Of a DNA stretch of 5,048 bases, positions 1 to 5,048 are shown piece after piece. Made by a program: the position numbers and the translations under genes. The notes under the pieces are model-generated. The model had not been told where the DNA came from, made no database searches, and saw nothing but the letters and a program-made list of their open reading frames with translations. Positions within the stretch are counted from its first letter, which is position 1; every line of letters begins with the position of its first letter. The DNA is from a bacterium CG2_30_54_10 (GTDB taxonomy: Bacteria; Muiribacteriota; Ozemobacteria; Ozemobacterales; Ozemobacteraceae): the NCBI GenBank assembly GCA_001872985.1, contig MNYA01000477.1, positions 1 through 5,048 on the forward strand, read 5' to 3'.

Positions 1-1
1 C

Positions 2-61
2 AAGGCTTTCAAGATCGACCCGACGACGGTTGAAAAAAACGAAAAAAAGATAACTTCGTAA
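2..61 (+). CDS. Possible C-terminal tail of a plus-strand gene (partial)
   Basis: From base 2 a plus-strand frame stays open for 19 codons and stops at TAA 59-61, giving KAFKIDPTTVEKNEKKITS. The AFKIDPTTV stretch resembles the end of a TPR helix pair (such repeats often carry A-x-x-x-DP-x-x-V), and the lysine/glutamate-rich tail is typical of protein C-termini, but 19 residues cannot identify a family. Context supports it: the stop overlaps the outer end of repeat element A, just as elements B and C sit against the stop codons of well-supported genes. It would converge on the thioesterase gene. The other two plus frames close within about 50 bases and read as arginine/lysine-rich noise. The real gene, if present, begins outside the window. 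Function is unknown. Confidence 0.4.
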   Translation, partial: KAFKIDPTTVEKNEKKITS

Positions 62-92
62 CATCTCAAAAAGATGGGAAGAAAAAAAGTAG

Positions 93-111
93 AAGCGGCT
101 TCCAGCCGCTT
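93..111 (-). terminator. Hairpin with downstream T-rich tract on the minus strand
   Basis: Bases 93-100 (AAGCGGCT) pair perfectly with 104-111 (AGCCGCTT) around a 3-base loop, giving an 8-bp stem. Read on the minus strand the stem is followed after four bases (CTAC... ) by a run of seven T (82-88) and then more pyrimidines, so it could act as a backup rho-independent terminator for minus-strand transcription from the thioesterase gene. The gap between stem and T run weakens the call. Read on the plus strand, the hairpin is followed by GAAAACC, which is not a terminator tail. Confidence 0.4.
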
Positions 112-118
112 GAAAACC

Positions 119-146
119 ACGCGGCAAGATGCCGCGTTTACTTGTT
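119..146 (+). terminator. Probable terminator of the left-edge plus-strand gene
   Basis: ACGCGGC (119-125) pairs perfectly with GCCGCGT (131-137) around the loop AAGAT, giving a 7-bp GC-rich stem. On the plus strand it is followed by TTACTTGTT, a moderately T-rich tail, 58 bases after the TAA at 59-61. That position suits a rho-independent terminator for the converging plus-strand gene. The tail is broken by A, C and G, so termination may be partial. The stem shares the GCGGC/GCCGC core of the neighbouring hairpin at 93-111, so the two could also pair with each other. Confidence 0.4.
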
Positions 147-154
147 ACCCCGAA

Positions 155-184
155 TTATTGAGAAGTTACATAACTTCTCAATAA
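155..184. repeat. Perfect 14-bp inverted repeat where elements A and B meet
   Basis: TTATTGAGAAGTTA (155-168) and TAACTTCTCAATAA (171-184) are exact reverse complements separated only by CA. The arms are the distal ends of elements A and B, placed back to back in the convergent intergenic region. Cruciform extrusion is possible in DNA. As RNA it would form an AU-rich stem with almost no loop, weaker than the GC hairpins on either side. Confidence 0.85.
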
Positions 185-246
185 AGGGGGGCGCTTTGCG
201 CCCTCCGGTCTGCCTTCACTCTTCCCCCGACTTATTGAGATGATAC
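170..246 (-). repeat. Palindromic intergenic element B, abutting the thioesterase stop
   Basis: The outer end, read on the minus strand from 246, is GTATCATCTCAATAA. The distal end, read on the plus strand from 170, is ATAACTTCTCAATAA. Both continue inward into G runs, so the element has imperfect terminal inverted repeats. It begins three bases beyond the TGA of the thioesterase gene and encloses the GC-rich hairpin 186-206. Bases 225-247 also match 148-170 as a direct repeat at 20 of 23 positions, because the same end sequence recurs at the inner edge of element A. The distal part of B shares AAAGGGGGGCGC with the proximal end of element C. Confidence 0.6.
178..206 (-). terminator. Rho-independent terminator of the thioesterase transcript
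   Basis: Bases 186-194 pair with 198-206 around a TTT loop, giving a 9-bp GC-rich stem with one G-T wobble at 188/204. Read on the minus strand the stem is followed by TTTATTGAG, a short T-rich tail. It lies 43 bases past the thioesterase stop codon in the sense orientation, with no gene between. The T tract is short, so the hairpins further on in element A may catch readthrough. Confidence 0.6.
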
Positions 247-249
247 AAT

Positions 250-720
250 TCAGGCTTCTTTAGTAGTCTCGCCATCGGTTTCTTCCGGGCTCAGGGCGTA
301 GGCGAAAATTTCCTTGAATTTATTCGGTGTGCGGGCGACCTTTCGCCGTTCGTAATCGAAAAACACAAGCCCGGTTTTGGCTCTGGCTATCTCTTTCGCA
401 TCTTTTGTACGAGTGATTCTGTATAGAAAATCGCAGCCGTGCCGGCCAATGTTGGCGACGGCAACCTCGACCGCCAAGACATCCCAATGGAAGGCTTCGG
501 CCTTGAAAATCAGAACCGCATCAGACATGATCATTCCAACGCCATCGACGTCTTTTTCGGAAAAACCGAAATCGCTAAGGAAACGCAATCGAGCCTCGTG
601 AACCACTGTTAATACGGAAGCATTACCAAGATGCCCGCCGTAATTCACATCGTCAATTCGCACCTGGAACTCAGTTGCGAAAGGAAACGTCAAAGGCAAT
701 TCAAGTTTTTCCCTGACCAT
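250..720 (-). CDS. Hotdog-fold thioesterase (4HBT / acyl-CoA thioesterase-like)
   Basis: This encodes 156 residues, the usual length for a single hotdog domain. Residues 17-48 carry the family signature: a first beta strand (FQVRIDD), the loop VNYGGHLGNA (25-34), and the start of the central helix with VVHEARLRFL (39-48). It continues with the beta-sheet segments AVLIFKAEAFHWDVLAVEV and FLYRITR, and ends with GLVFFDYERRKVART. Such enzymes hydrolyse acyl-CoA thioesters and work as dimers or tetramers in the cytoplasm; no signal peptide is visible. In YbgC/4HBT enzymes an Asp precedes the GH(V/L)xN loop. By my alignment this position is Asn26, while Asp24, His30, Asn33 and Glu42 remain available. 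Substrate cannot be told. The ATG at 720 is preceded by GGAG with a 7-base spacer, which fixes the start. A good extended -10 promoter lies about 50 bases upstream, and element B with its terminator follows immediately. Confidence 0.85.
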   Translation of the reverse strand: MVREKLELPLTFPFATEFQVRIDDVNYGGHLGNASVLTVVHEARLRFLSDFGFSEKDVDGVGMIMSDAVLIFKAEAFHWDVLAVEVAVANIGRHGCDFLYRITRTKDAKEIARAKTGLVFFDYERRKVARTPNKFKEIFAYALSPEETDGETTKEA

Positions 721-727
721 CCGGTTG

Positions 728-731
728 CTCC
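728..731 (-). promoter_or_regulatory. Ribosome binding site of the thioesterase gene
   Basis: Read on the minus strand, GGAG sits seven bases before the ATG at 720, within TTCGGAGCAACCGG. Spacing and sequence suit 16S rRNA anti-Shine-Dalgarno pairing and settle the start codon. It is the only clear Shine-Dalgarno motif in the window. Confidence 0.75.
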
Positions 732-767
732 GAAAAAAAGAATCCGTGGCGCCCCGCCAATGTAGAC

Positions 768-776
768 ATTATATCA
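768..776 (-). promoter_or_regulatory. Extended -10 promoter of the thioesterase gene
   Basis: Read on the minus strand, TGATATAAT contains a perfect TATAAT box (773-768) preceded by TG one base upstream, the extended -10 form recognised by housekeeping sigma factors. No good -35 is present: 17 bases upstream the sequence is ACCACT, at the edge of the GGCAGT repeat. An extended -10 often makes up for a missing -35. Transcription would start near 760, giving a leader of about 40 bases. It implies the thioesterase can be transcribed independently of the M48 gene. Confidence 0.55.
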
Positions 777-790
777 CGACATCGAGTCGG

Positions 791-835
791 AGTGGTGGCA
801 GTGGTGGTGTAGGCAGTGGCAGTGGCAGTGGCAGT
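791..835 (+). repeat. GGCAGT hexanucleotide tandem repeat
   Basis: Four perfect head-to-tail GGCAGT units run from 812 to 835. A fifth perfect unit lies at 797-802, linked by degenerate GGT/GTA triplets (803-811), and AGTGGT at 791-796 precedes it. The tract lies between the M48 stop codon and the thioesterase promoter, covering the -35 position and the region just upstream. Hexamer tracts can change copy number by slipped-strand mispairing. Here a change would not shift a reading frame but could alter promoter upstream context. Confidence 0.85.
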
Positions 836-860
836 TAAAGTGGAAGCGCAATAACTGATT

Positions 861-1850
861 TCAGCGGTTTCCGGAGAATGGCCGCTCTTCAGCGGGGAGA
901 GGAAGTTGGCGCCTTGTCCGGAGCTTTTTGAGGTTCTCAGCGCCGACGTAGAAGGAACGGCCCGTAAGATCGGATTGGCGGTCTTCCAGAATTTTTTTGA
1001 AGGCTTTGATTCGATCGATGGTTGGGGGATGGGAACGCAAATAAGACCCCGGCGCCGAAACGATCACCCCCGCAATTTCGCCGATCGGCGAACGGTTGGA
1101 AACCGGCTGTTGCTCAAGGTTTCCAAATCGGTCTGACAATTTCGCCATAATTCGCACGGCGGCTTCCGGATCGTACCCGGCGGCGGTTGCATAAGACCAT
1201 CCCTGTGCGTCGGCATCGAACTCCTGGAACTGCCGGTACCCTTGGGTGATGATGCGATGAACGAGGAGCGCCATTGTTCCGAGCCCTTTAACAAGCAGAT
1301 ACCTCATTCCGCCAATCAGGTTGGTTGGCGACGAGCCGGCGATCTTCTTGATTAGAAGTTCGTGCTGGAAAAGCTCGATGCAGTGCCGAAGATCGACATG
1401 CGCGATCTCATGGCCGATGATCATCGCCAGTTCGGATTCAGATCCGGCAAACTCGACCAATCCGCGCAAAATGAAGATTTGGCCCCCTGGAAGGGCAAAG
1501 GCGTTCACATCCGGAGAATCGAGAACGTGGAATGAATAGGTTATCCCGGTTCTGCGAACCCGCATGGCCAATATCCTGCCGAGGGATTTGACGTAACTAT
1601 CAAGATCGGAATTCGCGGAACCCCACCATCCACTGGAGTGCATTGCGATCTCGCGGCCAAGTTCCATTTCCTCGGCATCGCTCACGCGGGTCAGCCCGAA
1701 ACCGACGCGATCCAGGTCATGCGAAGCATCGGTGGCGACCTCCATCACCGCGTCAAGGCCCACCCGCCCCTTTGACTTTTCACCGAGCATTACGAGGGCG
1801 CCACCTGCCATGAGCATTCCGAGAACAAGGAGAGATCCGTATTTTTTCAT
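861..1850 (-). CDS. M48-family zinc metallopeptidase, N-terminally anchored or secreted
   Basis: With the ATG at 1850 the protein has 329 residues. The N-terminus MKKYGSLLVLGMLMAGGALVML (1-22) is a signal peptide or membrane anchor; there is no lipobox cysteine. The peptidase domain starts near residue 55. Its zinc motif is HEIAH (147-151, in IIGHEIAHVDLRH), where two His bind zinc and Glu148 is catalytic. The third ligand is Glu210 in QEFDADAQG, and the HPP motif at 274-276 supplies the conserved late His. All catalytic elements are therefore intact, as in LoiP/BepA-type quality-control proteases acting on envelope proteins. It lacks the C-terminal TPR region of BepA; the tail after 276 is short and basic. 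A TTG at 1871 is in frame and would add seven residues (MSGYCDS) before the signal peptide. Neither start has a clear Shine-Dalgarno, and ATG is favoured because MKK-plus-hydrophobic is a typical export signal. No terminator follows, so readthrough into the thioesterase gene is likely. Confidence 0.85.
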   Translation of the reverse strand: MKKYGSLLVLGMLMAGGALVMLGEKSKGRVGLDAVMEVATDASHDLDRVGFGLTRVSDAEEMELGREIAMHSSGWWGSANSDLDSYVKSLGRILAMRVRRTGITYSFHVLDSPDVNAFALPGGQIFILRGLVEFAGSESELAMIIGHEIAHVDLRHCIELFQHELLIKKIAGSSPTNLIGGMRYLLVKGLGTMALLVHRIITQGYRQFQEFDADAQGWSYATAAGYDPEAAVRIMAKLSDRFGNLEQQPVSNRSPIGEIAGVIVSAPGSYLRSHPPTIDRIKAFKKILEDRQSDLTGRSFYVGAENLKKLRTRRQLPLPAEERPFSGNR

Positions 1851-1898
1851 GGAATCACAGTATCCGCTCAAAAAGAAGGTACATCAGCTGATTCTCAA

Positions 1899-1925
1899 CA
1901 TATAGCAAGATTCGTAGCTTCTCAA
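1899..1925 (-). promoter_or_regulatory. Weak possible promoter of the M48 gene
   Basis: Read on the minus strand, TTGAGA (1925-1920, five of six matches to TTGACA) is followed after 15 bases by TATATG (1904-1899), which has a TG one base upstream (TGCTATATG). The spacer is short and the last base of the -10 is not T, so this is only a candidate. It lies about 50 bases upstream of the ATG at 1850, a suitable distance. The -35 word is part of the distal arm of element C. A 10-bp palindrome, ATCAGCTGAT (1883-1892), lies just downstream where an operator could sit. Confidence 0.25.
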
Positions 1926-1965
1926 AAAGAGGGAGCACGCGCCCCCCTTTTTTGAGTAGATGCTA
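1914..1965 (-). repeat. Palindromic intergenic element C, abutting the DUF2339 stop
   Basis: The outer end, read on the minus strand from 1965, is TAGCATCTACTCAAAAAA. The distal end, read on the plus strand from 1914, is GTAGCTTCTCAAAAAGA. These are imperfect terminal inverted repeats of the same family as elements A and B, with an extra AC in the outer arm. Bases 1911-1930 match 55-74 in element A at 18 of 20 positions. The element starts one base after the TGA of the DUF2339 gene and is almost wholly occupied by the terminator hairpin 1921-1956. Confidence 0.6.
1921..1956 (-). terminator. Rho-independent terminator between the DUF2339 and M48 genes
   Basis: CTCAAAAA (1921-1928) pairs with TTTTTGAG (1949-1956). 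The stem continues inward through a G-T wobble, GGG/CCC (1931-1933 with 1944-1946) and GC/GC (1935-1936 with 1941-1942), with two A-C mismatches, to the loop ACGC. Read on the minus strand, A-rich sequence precedes the GC core and TCTTTTTGAG follows it, the arrangement of an intrinsic terminator that can work in both directions. It starts 11 bases past the DUF2339 stop codon. Confidence 0.7.
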
Positions 1966-1966
1966 A

Positions 1967-4900
1967 TCACAGGTATTTTTTCAGCTCATCACGATATCGC
2001 GAGTAGAACCAGGATACAGCGAGCAGCAGCGCCCCGACAAGGCAGAACGAGATGATCTGATAGTGCGTCGGAAGATGCCGCAGATCGAGAATCATCAGCT
2101 TCAGGATACAGCCCAGCAGGATAAAAATTCCGGAGTACCGAAGCGTTCGATCGCGCATGCCGAAACCTGACAGAAGCAGCAATACAGCCTCGACTCCCAA
2201 AGCGACGGTAAACATTCCCCCGCTGACCTCAAAATACACGAGCAGAGTCAGCAGAACGGTAGCCAGCAAGGATACCCCGACCCTGGCCTGCATGTCGCCG
2301 GCGCCCAGACTTGGATCGACCGCGGATTCCGCCGCCAATTTTTGCGAGCGGGGAAGAATGAATTGGGTAACGTAGAATGCGATGATGACAAATCCTCCGG
2401 TAACTATTCTGCCGTAGGTATCCGCAACCAGGGGAACAGTTTCAGGAGAGATGAAATTAGTCGACCAGCATCTGAAGAAAGTTGCCAAGCCGAGGGCGTA
2501 GCCCTGCCAACGCAAATCTGGAACACGAAAGAAACGCCCCAGCCAAACGAGCACGGCCACCATAATTCCCCATCCGACGACCACAGTCATCAAGCCCAGC
2601 TCGAATCGGAGCAGCGCCGCGATCAGAATCGGCGCGGGATAAAGATACAACCGGCTGTCAGAGGTTTCCGAGCGAAGTTTGAACCAGATATGCTGGAACA
2701 GGAAGGCCATGGGAAAAACGGTCAACAAGCGATGCGACAATCCGGCGGTTTTTTCTTCCATGGCGAAATTGGCGATGGGAAGGCGGAAAAAAGCCAGAGC
2801 GGCAACCAGGTGAGCCTGCTTGCGAAGCCAGGAATCGCCAGCCAGGGCCGAGATTTCGAAAAGGGCGAGAGCGACAACTCCCCAGCCAATGGCCACCACT
2901 GGCACTGGAAGAATTTGCCATAGAAGGCCCACAAAACATCCGGTTGCGGTTGCGGTGGTTACATCGCGAACAAAGTGTCGTTCTTCATCTTCAAGGTTAA
3001 GCGGCGGAAAATGGAAGTAGCGCCATGCCCAGGCAGCACAAATCGCGGAAGACAAGCCCAGACCACACCAAGGTCCAAAGCGCGAGGAACCGGTTTCTCC
3101 GGCAAGGCCGTTATTTATCAGGAGGGAAGTGAGCGCGAGCAGACCAACGGAATAGGCCTGCCCACGGAACTCTTTCCTTCCAGCCCTGGCGCCAATTTCC
3201 AAAAGTATCAGCGCATGTATCAACCAGGCGGTTCCGAGATATACCGTCGCAACTTCTTTTCCAAGGACCAGAACGATCAATATCGTAGCGCTTATGCTGT
3301 AGGCAAACCCGATCGACCAATCTTGAGGAATACCCTGAAAACGGCGGAAAAAAGCCCGATTTCCATAACCCACAATTGCTGTTAGAATGGCTCCAGGTGT
3401 GAATCTATGAATTGTAATCATCCATAACTCGCGGGTTCCGCCCTGGAGGAAATCGTAGAAAACCCGGAGCACCGCCATCTCGAAGACGAATGCTCCCAGC
3501 GCACGCAAATACGCTTCCTTAAGTCTGACCCCGCTCAGGAAGAGCATTTCCGTAAGTAGAAGCAGAAGAAGAACGACACGCACGCCGCCGAACCACAACA
3601 AGAGGGACGGAACCAGCAGGAGTACCATGATGCTCACGGCGCTTTCATAACCACCACCGATCGCCCGTTCGAGGGATTCTTCGGAGTCGGAGAAAGACGA
3701 TGGGGGGCGCATCCAGGCCCGGGCAAGGGTACTGGCAAAGTATGCCGCGGCAGTCATCGCAAGGAAATGGGGCAACGCAAGCGGGTCGCCTGAGGGTTTG
3801 TGCATCAGCGCCACGCCGACGAATCCAACCGCATTGAGCGGAAACAGCGTGCGTGCGATCGGTTCCTGGCTATGTCGGCGAGCGATGCCAAGAAGATCGA
3901 AAATTTCGAACATCAGCCAGTAGCAGAACAGTACCGCTTTTCCGGAAACCATCGCATCAGGTGATGGGCCACGCCAGGCGACGTCGCCCAGGGCAAGAGC
4001 GTAACTTCCATAAGTCAGGACAACCCCACCGACCAGGATGCGATCCCATTTAAAATGGTATGCGACATAAAGGAGGGAACCGGCCAGCGGGAGAGTAGCA
4101 AGCAATGAAAAGTTGGTTCTCGGGGTGATCAGGAGTGTTACAAAGCCCATGAAATACGCCAATGAAGTGATGGCTTCCGACCTCGTTGTCAAGGCATGGA
4201 CGATCATCGCCGTCGCGACGGAGCATAGCAAAAGCATGCCTATTAGCGGGTCTTCGATCAGTTTCGCGTTTTCAATTGCATGTACCGCATAGGAGGTAAA
4301 ATATATTGCAGCCCATCCGGCGCCGACGAGACCACGGGCGAAGACCAGGAACCGGGAACGGCGCACAGCCACGAGACCGCCGATCAGCAGCCCGAGTCCG
4401 AGGGCGTATCCCAATGCCACCCGGCCCGCCGGACCAAGGCTGCCGTACGAATAGTTGAGGAACAACGCGACACCGATAGCCAGAATCAGTCCGCCAACCT
4501 TGTTCAGAAGGTTTCCACCGATAATCGCTTCCCACTCTTCTCCGCCGAAGCTTCCCTGAATCTGTTCAAACCATCCAAGGGAAAAAGGTCTGCGATCGGG
4601 CGGAGGGGGCGGGTGCGAGCGCGAAGAAGGCATAGTCCGCCTGGAAGCCGGGCGTGTTGGTTGCGACGATTCCTGGGAGCGACGAGGAGGCCATCGAGTT
4701 TGGTCTTTGGAGGACGAATCGCTGGAAAACAGAGGGGCATTGCACTGGTCGCAACGATCGGCATTGGCCCCCACCGGCATCCCGCAGTTTGGGCAGGCGA
4801 AGCCACTTTCTTCGTTTGAAAGGGCAGCCGGCGTTTGCTGCGAATACGAGGTTTCCGGGGTTTCTGGGGTTTCGGAGAGTTTTGGAGAAAGGGGGAGAGC

Positions 4901-5048
4901 AACCGGTTCGATTGTGATCCCTGGTTTCGGCGAAGTCTCGGCCGGAGCTTCAACCAACGGAGAAAAAGAAATATCGGACTGAACAGGTTCGGCGGGCTGC
5001 GCTGAAATTTCAGAGTCGCCGGGGGAGGGCAAAGGCGAGGGGGAAGGC
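1967..5048 (-). CDS. DUF2339 family polytopic membrane protein with N-terminal zinc ribbon (5' partial)
   Basis: The frame is open to the right edge. The first usable start in the window is TTG at 5032 (1021 residues), but codons before it read PSPSP and continue the same low-complexity style, so the true start is probably outside. Numbering from 5032: residues 1-75 are rich in Pro, Ser and Glu; 80-97 form a zinc ribbon (CPNC, ten residues, CDQC); 105-150 are a basic Pro/Ser linker; from about 165 comes the DUF2339 core, opening with WEAIIGGNLLNKVGGLILAIG and GPAGRVALGYALG, which are hallmark segments. About 28 to 30 hydrophobic helices follow, ending in KLMILDLRHL...SRYRDELKKYL, the characteristic C-terminal end. 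The family is found in diverse bacteria as an inner-membrane protein; its biochemical role is not established. No enzyme motif is visible in the loops. The ribbon and linker are presumably cytoplasmic. A terminator in element C follows immediately. Confidence 0.88.
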   Translation of the reverse strand, partial: PSPSPLPSPGDSEISAQPAEPVQSDISFSPLVEAPAETSPKPGITIEPVALPLSPKLSETPETPETSYSQQTPAALSNEESGFACPNCGMPVGANADRCDQCNAPLFSSDSSSKDQTRWPPRRSQESSQPTRPASRRTMPSSRSHPPPPPDRRPFSLGWFEQIQGSFGGEEWEAIIGGNLLNKVGGLILAIGVALFLNYSYGSLGPAGRVALGYALGLGLLIGGLVAVRRSRFLVFARGLVGAGWAAIYFTSYAVHAIENAKLIEDPLIGMLLLCSVATAMIVHALTTRSEAITSLAYFMGFVTLLITPRTNFSLLATLPLAGSLLYVAYHFKWDRILVGGVVLTYGSYALALGDVAWRGPSPDAMVSGKAVLFCYWLMFEIFDLLGIARRHSQEPIARTLFPLNAVGFVGVALMHKPSGDPLALPHFLAMTAAAYFASTLARAWMRPPSSFSDSEESLERAIGGGYESAVSIMVLLLVPSLLLWFGGVRVVLLLLLLTEMLFLSGVRLKEAYLRALGAFVFEMAVLRVFYDFLQGGTRELWMITIHRFTPGAILTAIVGYGNRAFFRRFQGIPQDWSIGFAYSISATILIVLVLGKEVATVYLGTAWLIHALILLEIGARAGRKEFRGQAYSVGLLALTSLLINNGLAGETGSSRFGPWCGLGLSSAICAAWAWRYFHFPPLNLEDEERHFVRDVTTATATGCFVGLLWQILPVPVVAIGWGVVALALFEISALAGDSWLRKQAHLVAALAFFRLPIANFAMEEKTAGLSHRLLTVFPMAFLFQHIWFKLRSETSDSRLYLYPAPILIAALLRFELGLMTVVVGWGIMVAVLVWLGRFFRVPDLRWQGYALGLATFFRCWSTNFISPETVPLVADTYGRIVTGGFVIIAFYVTQFILPRSQKLAAESAVDPSLGAGDMQARVGVSLLATVLLTLLVYFEVSGGMFTVALGVEAVLLLLSGFGMRDRTLRYSGIFILLGCILKLMILDLRHLPTHYQIISFCLVGALLLAVSWFYSRYRDELKKYL
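4742..4795 (-). other. Zinc-ribbon module in the DUF2339 protein
   Basis: Residues 80-97 (numbered from the TTG at 5032) contain CPNC and CDQC separated by ten residues, with the glycine and the Asn/Ala turn residues typical of double zinc knuckles. Four cysteines would bind one zinc ion. Similar ribbons often sit at the N-terminus of bacterial membrane proteins before a proline-rich linker, where they probably mediate protein contacts rather than catalysis. The flanking sequence is disordered in character. Confidence 0.75.

Larger units (their letters stand above)
58..169 (+). repeat. Palindromic intergenic element A with terminal inverted repeats and two hairpins
   Basis: The left end, GTAACATCTCAAAAA (58-72), and the reverse complement of the right end (155-169), GTAACTTCTCAATAA, match at 13 of 15 positions. 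This forms imperfect terminal inverted repeats around a 112-bp element. Both ends are followed inward by a G run (76-78 on the plus strand; 148-151 read on the minus strand). Inside are two perfect GC-rich hairpins, 93-111 and 119-137. The left end overlaps the TAA stop of the probable plus-strand gene. The CATCT word marks the stop-proximal end and CTTCT the distal end, as in elements B and C. It could be a MITE/REP-like repeat used as a terminator. No protein is encoded. Confidence 0.6.

Noticed and set aside
93..247. Possible CRISPR-like or small RNA locus from repeated hairpins
   Set aside because: The repeats are few, unevenly spaced, inverted rather than regularly direct, and lack uniform spacers; terminator elements explain the structure better. 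No recognisable RNA family is seen.
746..838. Small plus-strand frame from GTG encoding a Gly-Ser tail
   Set aside because: The GS residues come only from translating the GGCAGT repeat. There is no Shine-Dalgarno, and the frame runs antisense through the thioesterase promoter.
1851..1871. TTG at 1871 as start of the M48 gene
   Set aside because: It has no Shine-Dalgarno and would put MSGYCDS before a standard MKK signal sequence; the ATG at 1850 is the simpler choice, although it too lacks a strong ribosome binding site.
2342..2923. Plus-strand open frame of 193 codons opposite the DUF2339 gene
   Set aside because: It lies entirely antisense to a well-supported membrane-protein gene. Its product is rich in Gln, Gly, Asn and His, with no domain character, as expected of the complement of hydrophobic codons.
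4280..4819. Plus-strand open frame of 179 codons near the DUF2339 N-terminus
   Set aside because: Antisense shadow of the same gene; low-complexity basic product, no ribosome binding site and no recognisable motif.
4504..4953. Minus-strand frame of 149 codons overlapping the DUF2339 N-terminal tail
   Set aside because: It is an out-of-frame reading of the Pro/Ser/Arg-rich linker, giving an Arg/Pro-rich product. The main frame carries the zinc ribbon and continues into the conserved core.

Overview
The window carries three clear genes, all on the minus strand, and probably the last codons of a plus-strand gene at its left edge. In minus-strand reading order they are: a very large polytopic membrane protein of the DUF2339 family, cut by the right edge (1967-5048); a short N-terminally anchored M48 zinc metallopeptidase (861-1850); and a small hotdog-fold thioesterase (250-720). 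Base composition is mid-to-moderately high in G+C. The anchored M48 protease and DUF2339 protein fit a bacterium, probably Gram-negative, but nothing here fixes the phylum. I see no rRNA, tRNA, CRISPR array, transposase, phage gene or origin.

The most distinctive content is between the genes. Three short palindromic elements (A 58-169, B 170-246, C 1914-1965) sit directly against or overlap stop codons: those of the plus-strand remnant, the thioesterase and the DUF2339 gene. Each has imperfect terminal inverted repeats built on the words GTAAC/GTAGC + TTCTCAAWAA, followed by a G run, and each encloses a hairpin. In all three the stop-proximal end reads CATCT and the distal end reads CTTCT, so the elements have a polarity that follows the gene they close. 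A and B abut with their distal ends together, making a perfect 14-bp inverted repeat (155-184). This is what two transcription units converging from opposite sides would give. The elements look like terminators assembled from a dispersed repeat.

No such element follows the M48 gene. Its transcript could therefore run into the thioesterase gene, which also has its own extended -10 promoter (768-776) and a GGAG ribosome binding site (728-731). Upstream of that promoter lies a GGCAGT hexanucleotide tandem repeat (797-835). The M48 gene has a weak possible promoter whose -35 word would come from the distal arm of element C.

The three genes do not form a recognisable pathway. Two act in or at the membrane and the third is a soluble acyl-CoA-type thioesterase. 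I find no convincing new multi-gene system. The repeat-terminator family is the observation most worth following up.
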